Of a stretch of DNA of 43,665 nucleotides, positions 1 through 7,953 are shown piece by piece. The DNA is from an uncultured Pelagibacteraceae bacterium (GTDB taxonomy: Bacteria > Pseudomonadota > Alphaproteobacteria > Pelagibacterales > Pelagibacteraceae): assembly GCA_902599485.1 (NCBI GenBank), contig CACKFP010000006.1:1-43665 (forward strand), given 5' to 3'. Under the pieces are notes generated by a model. It had not been told where the DNA came from and made no database searches. It saw only the letters and a program-made list of their open reading frames with translations. Numbering within the stretch: the stretch's first letter is position 1; each line of letters starts with the position of its first letter. The position numbers and the translations under genes are program-made.

Positions 1-552
1 AAATCCAGGTATCAATCCGCTTAAAAATAATCTTCCAATAGATGTTCCAGTTGCAATTCCATAAACAATTAAAACAATGCTTGGAGGAATTAATACTCCT
101 AAAGTTCCGCCAGCTGCTATTGTTCCTGTCGCAATTTGATCTGAGTATCCTCTTTTTCTCATTTCAGGAATTCCCATGGTACCAATTGCAGCACACGTTG
201 CAGGACTTGATCCACTTAAAGCAGCAAAAATTGAACAAGCTCCTATATTAGAAATAACTAAGCCTCCAGGCACTCTCCATAACCATCTATCTAATCCCGT
301 ATATAAATCTTTTCCTGCAGGAGAATTTGCTACTGCCATCCCCATTAAAATAAACATTGGTATTGAAAGCAGGACAAACGAATTTAATCCTGCATAGAAA
401 GTTTCAGCAAAAACATCTAGCATTTGAAAACCTTCAAAAGCAACTAAAAGAGCTATTGATACAAAGCTTAAACCAAAAGCAATTGGTATTCCCGAAAATA
501 AAACTATCAAAGTAAAAACAGCAACGATTATTGCAATTATTAATGGATCCAT
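1..552 (-). CDS. dctM: TRAP transporter large permease DctM, partial (C-terminus off the window)
   Basis: This is the 12-TM-type channel subunit of a TRAP transporter, which moves small organic acids or similar solutes across the inner membrane using an ion gradient. I translated the minus strand from the ATG at 550-552: it opens MDPLIIAIIVAVFTLIVLFSG and continues with hydrophobic segments and the family-typical stretches SGSSPATCAAIGTMGIPEM and GGTLGVLIPPSI. About 184 residues are present; the family is about 430, so the gene is cut by the window edge, not broken. The start shares one base with the dctQ stop (TAATG), indicating translational coupling. No competing frame is convincing; the plus-strand frames here are antisense shadows. 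Confidence 0.93.
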   Translation of the reverse strand, partial: MDPLIIAIIVAVFTLIVLFSGIPIAFGLSFVSIALLVAFEGFQMLDVFAETFYAGLNSFVLLSIPMFILMGMAVANSPAGKDLYTGLDRWLWRVPGGLVISNIGACSIFAALSGSSPATCAAIGTMGIPEMRKRGYSDQIATGTIAAGGTLGVLIPPSIVLIVYGIATGTSIGRLFLSGLIPGF

Positions 553-1046
553 TAGCTAGCATCCCTTTCGTCTGTAAGTTTAATAATCTCTGCTATATAT
601 TGTAAAATCATTAATGCAGCACCTATCATCATAGAAGAATATGGTACCCACAATGGAGGATCCCAAACTGTTCCTGTTGAATAATTTTTAGTAAACGCTT
701 CCTCAACCATTAAAAATCCAAAATAGAATAAAATTAAGAAAAATAATAAACTGACTAATGATGTAAATATTTTAAGTCTTAAAATATTTTTCTTTGATAA
801 AAAATCGTAAATCCACTCCATGCTTACATGAGCTTTTTCACTTAAAACATATGCACTTCCTATAAATGTTGAAGCAACTAGAAGCATTGTAACTAGCTCT
901 GTTTGCCACGTTATTGCTCTTTGAAAAAAGTATCTCTCAAAAACTAATTCAACAATAACAAGAATTGATAAGAGTAAAGCTAAAACAGCAAAAGCTCCGC
1001 AAGCTCTTGCAACATAATCACAGAATTTTAAGTATTTTTCTTTCAT
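552..1046 (-). CDS. dctQ: TRAP transporter small permease DctQ
   Basis: This is the small four-helix membrane subunit of the TRAP transporter, partnering DctM in the inner membrane. It has 164 residues and four hydrophobic segments (about residues 15-38, 48-68, 90-115 and 130-155). The conserved first-loop feature of the family, ITWQTELVTMLLVASTFIGS, is visible. It lies between dctP and dctM and overlaps dctM by one base. The only purine-rich sequence upstream of its ATG (AGGGG, 8 nt away) lies inside the right arm of a hairpin, so its translation could be limited by that structure. The substrate cannot be read from this subunit. Confidence 0.92.
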   Translation of the reverse strand: MKEKYLKFCDYVARACGAFAVLALLLSILVIVELVFERYFFQRAITWQTELVTMLLVASTFIGSAYVLSEKAHVSMEWIYDFLSKKNILRLKIFTSLVSLLFFLILFYFGFLMVEEAFTKNYSTGTVWDPPLWVPYSSMMIGAALMILQYIAEIIKLTDERDAS

Positions 1047-1083
1047 AAAAAAACCCCTACTTATAGAGAATAAATAGGGGTTC
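1047..1083 (-). terminator. Hairpin with T-tract between dctP and dctQ
   Basis: On the minus strand, arms AACCCCTA (1075-1082, read on the complement) and TAGGGGTT (1052-1059) form a perfect 8-bp stem with a 15-nt AT-rich loop, followed at once by seven T residues (1047-1053) that end at the dctQ ATG. This has the form of an intrinsic terminator placed to let most transcripts stop after dctP. The right arm also contains the only Shine-Dalgarno-like sequence of dctQ. Confidence 0.72.
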
Positions 1084-1096
1084 TTTATATATTATT

Positions 1097-2107
1097 TTAT
1101 TTAACTGCTAAAGCCATTTCCATTAGCTTATCGCCACCTGGAACTTTTTCAGCAAAAGCTTTGTGAGATGATTTTATTGCAATATCAACCCATGCAGCAT
1201 GATCATCAGCATCCATATACACTAATTTAACACCTGCAGCTTTGTATGCTTCCTCAAACTTTTTATCTAAGTTTTCTACTTGAGCTGTCATATATTTCTC
1301 AGCAACTTTACCTGCTTTCATTAAAGCCACTTGTTGGCTAGAATTTAAAGCATTGTAGCTTTTCTTAGACATTAAAATTGGCTCATACATAAACCATAAA
1401 CCAAATTTTCCTGGAGGAGTTGCGCATTTTACTTGTTCATAAATTTTGTAACTTACAAAACTTCCTGAACTAGTATTTGCACCTGTTAATACACCAGTTT
1501 GTAATCCAGTATAAATTTCAGATGATGGCATACTTTGAATACCTGCACCAGCAGCTTCTAACATTTGGTTGAAAGCTTTTCCTGCAGCTCTCATCACTTG
1601 TCCTTTAGCATCACTTGGATTTTTGATACATTTAGTTTTTGATGCAAAACCACCACCTAACCATGCATCAGATAGTACTACAACACCAGCATCACTGATT
1701 ATTTTTTTAATCTCAGTCATCATTGGACCTTTATTAAATCTCAATGCATGCTCATGATTTTTTACAGTTCCTGGCATTAATGTAGCATCAAACTCTGGAT
1801 GGAATTTTGATGCATAAGCTAATGGGAAAGCAGAAATATCTAATTGACCTGTAGTCATAGGTTTCCACTGTTCTTTTGGCTTATAAAGTGACTTAGCTGG
1901 ATAAATTCTAATTTCTAAATCAACGTTTGCTTTTTTAACTTCATCAGCAATAATTTGTACCATTTCATGACGTGGGTCAAAAGAGCCATCAGCTCTAGGT
2001 GTTCCTGGCCATTGGTGACTTGCTTTTAATGTAACTGCATATGCAGATCCTACTATTGAAAAAGCTATAATTATTGAAGACAAATATAATGTTATTTTTC
2101 TTAACAT
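1097..2107 (-). CDS. dctP: TRAP transporter solute-binding protein DctP
   Basis: This is the periplasmic solute receptor of the TRAP system. It has 336 residues with an N-terminal signal peptide (basic MLRK, hydrophobic core, cleavage after about residue 24, ...GSAYA). The body has the DctP-family pattern: SHQWPGTPRADG near the mature N-terminus, IRIYPAKSLYKPKEQW, and GGFASKTKCIKNPSDAKG with the region that normally carries the carboxylate-binding arginine (QVMRAAGKAFNQM). It is the first gene of the operon, with the purine-rich AAAGGGG 6 nt before ATG and a good sigma70-type promoter upstream. The ligand is not predictable from sequence; carboxylates are the commonest for this family. A CoA-transferase gene starts 84 bp away on the other strand, so the ligand may be an acid later activated to a CoA ester (inference). 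Confidence 0.93.
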   Translation of the reverse strand: MLRKITLYLSSIIIAFSIVGSAYAVTLKASHQWPGTPRADGSFDPRHEMVQIIADEVKKANVDLEIRIYPAKSLYKPKEQWKPMTTGQLDISAFPLAYASKFHPEFDATLMPGTVKNHEHALRFNKGPMMTEIKKIISDAGVVVLSDAWLGGGFASKTKCIKNPSDAKGQVMRAAGKAFNQMLEAAGAGIQSMPSSEIYTGLQTGVLTGANTSSGSFVSYKIYEQVKCATPPGKFGLWFMYEPILMSKKSYNALNSSQQVALMKAGKVAEKYMTAQVENLDKKFEEAYKAAGVKLVYMDADDHAAWVDIAIKSSHKAFAEKVPGGDKLMEMALAVK

Positions 2108-2136
2108 AGTTTTCCCCTTTTATTTATATTGTAGTT

Positions 2137-2165
2137 ATTAAATTGAACTTGAGAGAAAGAGTCAA
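2137..2165 (-). promoter_or_regulatory. Sigma70-type promoter for dctP
   Basis: On the minus strand, TTGACT (2160-2165) and TTTAAT (2137-2142) are separated by exactly 17 nt; each matches the sigma70 consensus at 5 of 6 positions. Transcription would start near 2130, giving a leader of roughly 20-25 nt. The same two hexamers with the same spacing occur before tctC. Confidence 0.55.
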
Positions 2166-2191
2166 TATAAGGAAATGTCATACTTATTATT

Positions 2192-3334
2192 ATGGATGGT
2201 CCTTTAAAAAATTTATTAGTTGTTGATCTTACTAGGGTTTTAGTAGGTCCATATTGTACAATGATTTTATCTGATCTCGGTGCACGTGTAATTAAAGTAG
2301 AAGCACCAGAAATTGGTGACGATTCAAGAAAGTTTGGACCTTTTGTGAAAGACTATTCAGCATATTTTATGTCACTTAACAGAGGAAAAGAAAGTATTGC
2401 TCTTAATTTAAAAAATGAAGATGACAAAAAAATTTTTGATAAAATTTTAGCAAAAGCAGATATTTTAGTAGAAAATTTTAAACCAGGTACTTTAGAAAAA
2501 TGGGGATATGGTTGGAAAGATGTAAGCAAAAAATATCCAAAGTTAATATATGCATCTGCATCTGGTTTTGGTCAAACTGGACCTTTAAAAGAATTACCGG
2601 CTTATGACATGGTCGTTCAGGGAATGGGTGGACTGATGAGTGTTACAGGTCATCCAAATAGTGAACCAACAAGAGTTGGAACATCAATTGGTGATATTAC
2701 AGCAGGCCTTTTTACTGCAATTGGAATTAATGCAGCTTTGTATGATAGACAAAAAACAGGTAAGGGAATGTTTATAGATGTTTCAATGTTAGACTGCCAA
2801 ATTGCGATTTTAGAAAATGCAATTGCAAGATATTTATCTAAAAATGAAATTCCTAAACCGATGGGATCTAGACATCCCTCAATCGCTCCGTTCGAGGCAT
2901 TTAAAACAAAAGACAGTTATATAATCATTGCTGCAGGTAACGATAAATTATATGAAAAACTTTGTGAAGTATTAGGAATACCTGAAATGGTCAGTGACAA
3001 AAGATTTAACACTAATTCACTCAGATGTGAAAATATGAATGAACTAAAATCAATTTTTGAAGATAAGCTTTCTTCAAAAAATACATCTGAATGGGTTAGT
3101 GAAATGGAAAAATTAAAGATACCTTGCGGACCAATATTTAATATTAAAGAAGCTGTAGAAAATCCTCAAGTCGAAGCAAGAAACATGATTGTTAAAGCTT
3201 ATCATAAAGCGGTTGGTGATTTTAGATTGGCAGGAAATCCCATAAAAATGTCTTCATACGAAGATAAAAGTACTAGAGGGGACATTCCTGATCTTGATGA
3301 ACACAGGGAACAAATATTAAAAGAGTTTTCTTAA
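2192..3334 (+). CDS. CaiB/BaiF family CoA-transferase
   Basis: This is a family III CoA-transferase, which moves CoA between carboxylic acids in the cytoplasm (formyl-CoA:oxalate, carnitine and succinyl-CoA-dependent relatives). It has 380 residues, within the usual 380-430. The N-terminal block LLVVDLTRVLVGPYCTMILS with DLGARVIKVE is classic, as are MSLNRGKESIALNLK and the central SASGFGQTGP. The nucleophile position corresponds to the Asp in IDVSMLDCQIAILENA. The gene starts 84 bp from the divergent dctP. Its stop codon abuts the stop of rpoZ on the other strand. Which acid it activates is not evident; proximity to the TRAP operon suggests an imported acid. Confidence 0.9.
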   Translation: MDGPLKNLLVVDLTRVLVGPYCTMILSDLGARVIKVEAPEIGDDSRKFGPFVKDYSAYFMSLNRGKESIALNLKNEDDKKIFDKILAKADILVENFKPGTLEKWGYGWKDVSKKYPKLIYASASGFGQTGPLKELPAYDMVVQGMGGLMSVTGHPNSEPTRVGTSIGDITAGLFTAIGINAALYDRQKTGKGMFIDVSMLDCQIAILENAIARYLSKNEIPKPMGSRHPSIAPFEAFKTKDSYIIIAAGNDKLYEKLCEVLGIPEMVSDKRFNTNSLRCENMNELKSIFEDKLSSKNTSEWVSEMEKLKIPCGPIFNIKEAVENPQVEARNMIVKAYHKAVGDFRLAGNPIKMSSYEDKSTRGDIPDLDEHREQILKEFS

Positions 3335-3341
3335 TTAAGAA
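3328..3341. other. 14-bp perfect palindrome holding both convergent stop codons
   Basis: TTCTTAATTAAGAA spans the point where the CoA-transferase (plus) and rpoZ (minus) end; both TAA stops lie inside it. It is AT-rich with no loop, so I regard it as a by-product of two abutting stops more than as a terminator. Confidence 0.4.
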
Positions 3342-3862
3342 TTATTTTCTTCGTCGCTTACGTTATCTGAAACTTGTTCTTCTGCTTCAGAAACTTGATC
3401 TAGTGAAACATCATCACTTTCTTCAGCTTCGCTCGGAGCTTCAACGTTAACATCTGGTTGAGCTGATGGTGATAGTTCAGCAAGATCTTCTTTTGAAACT
3501 TGAATTTTTTCAGGGATTTTTCTAGCTCTTTTAGAAGGAAGAATTGGTACACCGCTTTTTGATATTTCACCTTTGTACAAATTCTCAAAATCATCACCAA
3601 TATCTTCATCTTCTTCAGCAGTATCATCAATTTGTTCTACATGTTTTCTTAGTTTGTAAACTGCAGCTTCTGTTAAATCTGGAACTTTAATTGTTTCTTC
3701 AGCTATTTCTCTCAAAGCAATAACTGTGTGCTTGTCGTTATCTCTATCTAATGTAGGTTCAATTCCTGAATTAAGTTGAGTAGCTCTTTCTTTAGCAACC
3801 AAAACTAATTCATAAGGGCTATCTACTTTGTCTATACAGTCTTCAACGGTAACTCTTGCCAT
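3335..3862 (-). CDS. rpoZ: DNA-directed RNA polymerase omega subunit
   Basis: The omega subunit binds the beta-prime C-terminus and helps RNA polymerase assembly. The first 75 residues carry the family core: [13 protein letters not shown] at the start, FELVL-like [14 protein letters not shown], and [17 protein letters not shown]. At 175 residues it is longer than the usual 70-130. From about residue 76 there is a low-complexity acidic extension ([18 protein letters not shown], then an Asp/Glu/Ser-rich tail to residue 175) interrupted by a short basic patch, [12 protein letters not shown]. Unlike many proteobacteria, no spoT/relA-type gene follows; its neighbours are a CoA-transferase and an MFS carrier. 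Confidence 0.93.
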   Translation of the reverse strand: MARVTVEDCIDKVDSPYELVLVAKERATQLNSGIEPTLDRDNDKHTVIALREIAEETIKVPDLTEAAVYKLRKHVEQIDDTAEEDEDIGDDFENLYKGEISKSGVPILPSKRARKIPEKIQVSKEDLAELSPSAQPDVNVEAPSEAEESDDVSLDQVSEAEEQVSDNVSDEENNS

Positions 3863-3904
3863 GGGCGATTAAATATACTCCAACATCAACAAAATCAAGT
3901 ATTT

Positions 3905-5113
3905 TTATACTAAAATTGGATTTAATTTTTTTCTAACTAAAAAAAGAAGAATAAAAGAGATAAGTATATAAAGTGCAGATATTATAGCAATTTTCTCAAT
4001 TGAAAAACCGATATCAATTAAAACACCAAAAAGAGCAGTTCCGAAAGCTGTTGAAAAAACCATAAGTGCAGTGGTCAAAGCTTTAATAGATCCAATATGC
4101 TTTACACCATAAACCTCAGCCCAAGTGGAAGACCCTAAAACGTTTGCCAAACCATTTGATATTCCAATTAAACCTAAAAATATAAATGCAGTAAATTGCG
4201 CATCAAAATAAATAATTACAAAAGTCGATAGGAATAAAGGAATATTCATAAAAATTAAAAGTTTTCGACTTGTGAATTTATCAATCAAAAAACCAGATAT
4301 TAAAAGTGTAATTACTGAAAATACTGAATAAGACATAAAAGACTGAGCAATTACAAATGGTCCCCAGTTTTTAGATTCAGTAATAAATGATTGGTAAACA
4401 AATACACCAGTTGCAATCCAGGGCATGGCCAGCATATTCATGCTTACTATATAAAATTTATAATCTTTTATTACTTCAATTCTTTTCCATTGCTTAATAT
4501 TTTCCTCTTTAAATTCTTCACCTTCAGTACTCTCTCTCGTATCAAGTTTAACAGTTCGAACTAAAAAGAATGATGCAATCGGTAAAAATATTAAAATTAA
4601 TAAAGCAATTACTGTCCAAATATTTTGCCAAGTTGTTAATGACAACAAAAATACCATTAAAACAGGTAAAATAAATTCAGCACTAGATAAACCAAACCAG
4701 CAAATACTTAATGCCCTACCCCTAGATTTTGTAAAATATCTTGAAACTGTTGTTGTTGCAGTATGAGACATCATTCCTTGTCCTGAAAATCTCATTAAAA
4801 AAATTGCAATGAATAAAAAAACTATAGATGAAATTTTTGAAAAGAAAAAACAAGAAAAAGATAAAAGTAACGTTACATAGATTGCAAATCGGAAAATATT
4901 TATATCATCAATTTTTTTTCCAACCCATATAAGTAGTAAACTACTGCACAATGTTGCTGATGCATATATTGAGCCAAATTGTCCATGAGTAATTGATAGT
5001 GTCTCTCTTATGCTTGTATTGAATATTCCAAGAAAAAAACTCTGTCCAAAGCTTGAAAAAAATGTAAATATAAATCCAAATACAATTACTTTTAAACTTA
5101 AATTTTTAAACAT
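3905..5113 (-). CDS. MFS transporter
   Basis: This is an inner-membrane major facilitator superfamily carrier of 402 residues with about 12 hydrophobic segments. The loop 2-3 motif is recognisable as WVGKKIDDINIFR, and the second-half equivalent as SGFLIDKFTSRKLL. The arrangement resembles the oxalate/formate antiporter-like group of monocarboxylate carriers, but the substrate is not determinable. Its ATG is only 8 nt from the ATG of the divergent dehydrogenase gene, so promoters of both must overlap coding sequence. The pairing suggests the carrier and dehydrogenase may serve one hydroxyacid pathway (inference). Confidence 0.85.
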   Translation of the reverse strand: MFKNLSLKVIVFGFIFTFFSSFGQSFFLGIFNTSIRETLSITHGQFGSIYASATLCSSLLLIWVGKKIDDINIFRFAIYVTLLLSFSCFFFSKISSIVFLFIAIFLMRFSGQGMMSHTATTTVSRYFTKSRGRALSICWFGLSSAEFILPVLMVFLLSLTTWQNIWTVIALLILIFLPIASFFLVRTVKLDTRESTEGEEFKEENIKQWKRIEVIKDYKFYIVSMNMLAMPWIATGVFVYQSFITESKNWGPFVIAQSFMSYSVFSVITLLISGFLIDKFTSRKLLIFMNIPLFLSTFVIIYFDAQFTAFIFLGLIGISNGLANVLGSSTWAEVYGVKHIGSIKALTTALMVFSTAFGTALFGVLIDIGFSIEKIAIISALYILISFILLFLVRKKLNPILV

Positions 5114-5121
5114 AAAAAAAT

Positions 5122-5997
5122 ATGACTTCTAAAGTTGCTTTCATAGGTCTTGGTGTAATGGGTTATCCAATGGCAGGATATATATCAAAAGCAGGACATA
5201 ATGTAACTGTTTTTAACAGAACAAAATCAAAAGCAGAAAAATGGATTGGTGAATACAAAGGTAATATGGCTGATACACCATCTGAAGCTGCTAAAGATGC
5301 TGATTTTATTTTTACGTGTGTTGGAAATGACGATGATTTAAGACAAGTCTCTTTAGGAGAACATGGATTATTTCATAATGCTAAAGAAGGATGCGTATAC
5401 ATAGATAATTCAACAGTGTCTGCTGAAATTTCTAGAGAACTTTATAAAGCCGCAAAAGATAAAGGATTTGGTTTTTTAGATGCTCCTATATCTGGAGGAC
5501 AATCAGGTGCTGAAGGTGGGATATTAACTGTCATGGTTGGTGGCGATGAAAATGATTTTAAAAAAGCAGAGCCAATAATTGATTGTTACAGTAAAAAAGT
5601 AACTTTAATCGGACCATCAGGTAGTGGACAATTAACTAAGATGGTTAATCAAATGTGTATAGGAGGATTAGTTCAAGGATTATCAGAAGCAGTAAATTTT
5701 GGAATTAATGCAGGTTTAGATATGGATAAAGTTATGGAAACTATTTCAAAAGGAGCAGCTCAATCTTGGCAAATGGAAAATAGATATAAAACTATGGTAG
5801 CTGATAAATTTGATTACGGATTTGCTGTAGATTGGATGAGAAAAGATTTAAAAATTTGTATTGAAGAAGCAAAAAGAAATGGTTCACCTGTACCAGTAAC
5901 TGAAATTGTTGATGGTTATTATGCTGAAGTTCAAAAAATGGGTGGAAACCGTTGGGATAGCTCAAGTTTAATAGCTAGATTAAAAAAGAAAAAGTAA
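5122..5997 (+). CDS. NAD(P)-dependent beta-hydroxyacid dehydrogenase (3-hydroxyisobutyrate / tartronate semialdehyde reductase family)
   Basis: This is a cytoplasmic oxidoreductase of the beta-hydroxyacid dehydrogenase family (MmsB, GarR and GlxR relatives). It has 291 residues, the normal size. The Rossmann signature is at residues 5-20 (VAFIGLGVMGYPMAGY), followed by VFNRTKSKAEKW, whose Asn-Arg after the second strand hints at NADP preference. The substrate-binding block DAPISGGQSGAEGGILTVMV is present, and the catalytic lysine is in GSGQLTKMVNQM. The members of this family cannot be separated by motif alone, so 3-hydroxyisobutyrate dehydrogenase and 2-hydroxy-3-oxopropionate reductase both remain possible. 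Confidence 0.9.
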   Translation: MTSKVAFIGLGVMGYPMAGYISKAGHNVTVFNRTKSKAEKWIGEYKGNMADTPSEAAKDADFIFTCVGNDDDLRQVSLGEHGLFHNAKEGCVYIDNSTVSAEISRELYKAAKDKGFGFLDAPISGGQSGAEGGILTVMVGGDENDFKKAEPIIDCYSKKVTLIGPSGSGQLTKMVNQMCIGGLVQGLSEAVNFGINAGLDMDKVMETISKGAAQSWQMENRYKTMVADKFDYGFAVDWMRKDLKICIEEAKRNGSPVPVTEIVDGYYAEVQKMGGNRWDSSSLIARLKKKK

Positions 5998-5999
5998 TT

Positions 6000-6605
6000 G
6001 TGTCTACCACCGTTCCCTACTACGAGGATTTTTCCGAAATAAAAAAGAAAATTTGGTTAATGTTAACTGATGCAGTTACCAATAGATCATCTCCTTTTAG
6101 AATACCTGTTTTTTCATGTGGGAGTGAGAATGAAATCGAGAGTAGAATTGTTGTTCTTAGAAAATCAGATGAGCAAAATAATTTAGTTCAATTTCACAGT
6201 GACATTAGATCTGATAAAATTAAAATCTTAGAAAAAAACCCAAGTTCATCGATGTTATTTTACGATAAAGATGAAAAAATACAGGTTAGATTAAAAGTTG
6301 AAGCAATTATTAATCACAATAATGATATAACAAAACAATCTTGGGAAAAAACTCAACATATAAGTCGTAAATGTTACTTAGTAGATAATGGACCAGGTAC
6401 AGAGTCTGATGTTCCAACATCTGGTTTAAAACCTGAATTAGATAATTTTGATTATACAAAAGAACAAAGCGAAGAAGGATATAAAAACTTTACTGTTATA
6501 CAGTGTAAAATTAAATCTATGGAATGGCTATATTTAGCTGCAAAAGGTCATCGAAGAGCTAGATTTGATATTGATAACAGTAAAGATACTTGGTTGGTGC
6601 CATAA
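6000..6605 (+). CDS. Pyridoxamine 5'-phosphate oxidase-like flavoprotein
   Basis: This is a split-barrel FMN-binding protein of the PNPOx-like superfamily, 201 residues. The start is GTG, two bases after the stop of the dehydrogenase gene. Visible family features are ESRIVVLRKSDEQ, VQFHSDIRSDKIKILEKNP (the FMN phosphate-binding strand and helix), SMLFYDKDEKIQVRLKVEA, and a C-terminal MEWLYLAAKGHRRARFD. It differs enough from PdxH that vitamin B6 metabolism should not be assumed; many relatives are flavin reductases or uncharacterised oxidases. It lies in a plus-strand run with the dehydrogenase before it and the carbonic-anhydrase-like gene after it (TAATG overlap). Confidence 0.82.
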   Translation: MSTTVPYYEDFSEIKKKIWLMLTDAVTNRSSPFRIPVFSCGSENEIESRIVVLRKSDEQNNLVQFHSDIRSDKIKILEKNPSSSMLFYDKDEKIQVRLKVEAIINHNNDITKQSWEKTQHISRKCYLVDNGPGTESDVPTSGLKPELDNFDYTKEQSEEGYKNFTVIQCKIKSMEWLYLAAKGHRRARFDIDNSKDTWLVP

Positions 6606-7000
6606 TGAAAAAATATGAAGCTATGGTTTTGTCGTGTATGGATCCTAGGTTTCAGCCAAAAGTTTTTAATTATTTAAAGAAAAAAAAATTAACTGGAAAA
6701 TATAGCTCATTTACTATTGCTGGAGCTGCCATCGGAGTAACTTCTAAAAAATTTAAAAAATGGCAATCAACTTTTTTGGATAATTTATCAACTTCAATAA
6801 AGTTGCATAATATTAATAAATTAATAGTAATTAATCACGAAGATTGTGGTGCAGCTAAAATAATAAATGGAAAGAAAGAATTTAATTCAACTATTGAAAA
6901 GGAAATTCACAAGGATTCTTTTAAAAAAATTAAGTTAACTTTAAGTAAAAAATTTCCTAAATTAAAATTGTATTTTAAAATTTTGAAATTAAGAGATTAG
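6605..7000 (+). CDS. Short beta-carbonic anhydrase-like protein
   Basis: This 131-residue protein carries the zinc-site motifs of beta-carbonic anhydrases: Cys11-x-Asp13-x-Arg15 (SCMDPRF) and His78-x2-Cys81 (NHEDCGAA), with an intervening TIAGAAIG stretch where the family has RNAGG/N. Beta-carbonic anhydrases are usually about 200-230 residues; here the C-terminal half beyond the second motif is mostly missing, replaced by about 45 Lys-rich residues. I chose the ATG at 6605, which shares a base with the preceding stop, over an upstream TTG at 6590. It may be an active minimal enzyme or a zinc-binding relative of unknown function; the ligands argue against simple decay. Confidence 0.75.
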   Translation: MKKYEAMVLSCMDPRFQPKVFNYLKKKKLTGKYSSFTIAGAAIGVTSKKFKKWQSTFLDNLSTSIKLHNINKLIVINHEDCGAAKIINGKKEFNSTIEKEIHKDSFKKIKLTLSKKFPKLKLYFKILKLRD

Positions 7001-7005
7001 ATTAT

Positions 7006-7953
7006 TTAGTGATCTTTTGGATTTCGATTATACTCTCTGTTAGCCTGTTCGTTATTAAATAATTTCATAACCCCAGTGCCGTTTCTGTCCCAATAAGTAA
7101 ACTTACATCCAGATCCACCACTCCTATAGTTCCACTTGCCTTTTTTAAGATCGCTCAATTGTTTTTCTCTAAGTTTAACAAGTTTTTTATGATTATATTT
7201 TCCCCATTCATTTAGACATATTAGCTTAAAAGGATCGTAAGGATCTTTTGATGTTGGAGTTAAATAAACACTATCCTCTCCTTTTGGACAACCTTCAACA
7301 TCATGAACATAAGCTTTTCCAAAAAACATTTGCTTTGCATCAGTGTCTTGTCCACTTTTAAAATGTGCTTTCTTACTCATTCCAGGGACGCAAGCAAAAC
7401 CTCCACCCATTGCATGATGCATTTCGTGAACAGCTGTTTTAACCATATCATTTATATTTTTATTGTATTTGCTTTTAAGAAACATTGATGCCATTCCTAC
7501 ACCACCTTCTCCGCCATCTGGGCTAGTTACATCAGCAAAAGTAAAATAAACTTTTTTTGGATTATTAAATCCATTTAACCAAAGGTAAGCACGATAATTA
7601 TTATTTATATGTTTGTGAAGTTCTTTTCTTTTTTTATCTAATCTTATGAAGGTAACATCCAATTTTCCATCTTTTCGATAATCGTACTTATATTTTTTTA
7701 CACCAGACGACCCTTTTGTTTTTTTACTAAACTTTTCAACAAGAGCATTCAACTTATTAGCATATTCCTCAATTTTACCATTTATATCTAGCTCACGATC
7801 TTTATCACTGGCAGTTAGCATGTATATGAAATGAATTTGATAATCATCAGTTACATCTGGTTGATCTTCAAAAAATCTACCTGGTTTTTCATCTGATGCG
7901 AATATTGATGAACTAAATAATGTAATTAATAATGCTAATAATATTTTTTTCAT
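7006..7953 (-). CDS. Secreted HExxH zinc-metalloprotease-like protein, function unknown
   Basis: This is a 315-residue exported protein. A signal peptide is clear at residues 1-19 (MKKILLALLITLFSSSIFAS). The body holds a zinc-peptidase signature at residues 174-184, AVHEMHHAMGG, in which His176, Glu177 and His180 form the HExxH motif. Downstream Cys-containing segments (GGFACVPG, VEGCPKGE, LICLNEW, GSGCKFTYWD) suggest disulfides in the periplasm. A third zinc ligand is not obvious; candidates are in the KMFFGKAYVHDVEG region. I do not recognise a named family. It overlaps the upstream DUF1330 gene by 4 nt, so the two are likely co-translated with the gamma-carbonic-anhydrase-like gene. Confidence 0.72.
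   Translation of the reverse strand: MKKILLALLITLFSSSIFASDEKPGRFFEDQPDVTDDYQIHFIYMLTASDKDRELDINGKIEEYANKLNALVEKFSKKTKGSSGVKKYKYDYRKDGKLDVTFIRLDKKRKELHKHINNNYRAYLWLNGFNNPKKVYFTFADVTSPDGGEGGVGMASMFLKSKYNKNINDMVKTAVHEMHHAMGGGFACVPGMSKKAHFKSGQDTDAKQMFFGKAYVHDVEGCPKGEDSVYLTPTSKDPYDPFKLICLNEWGKYNHKKLVKLREKQLSDLKKGKWNYRSGGSGCKFTYWDRNGTGVMKLFNNEQANREYNRNPKDH

Noticed and set aside
42..397. Plus-strand frames of 69 and 73 codons
   Set aside because: They are antisense to dctM, which has clear family motifs on the minus strand.
6590..6604. Upstream TTG start for the beta-carbonic-anhydrase-like gene
   Set aside because: The ATG at 6605 overlaps the previous stop (TAATG) and begins where the family N-terminus would; the extra five residues have no support.
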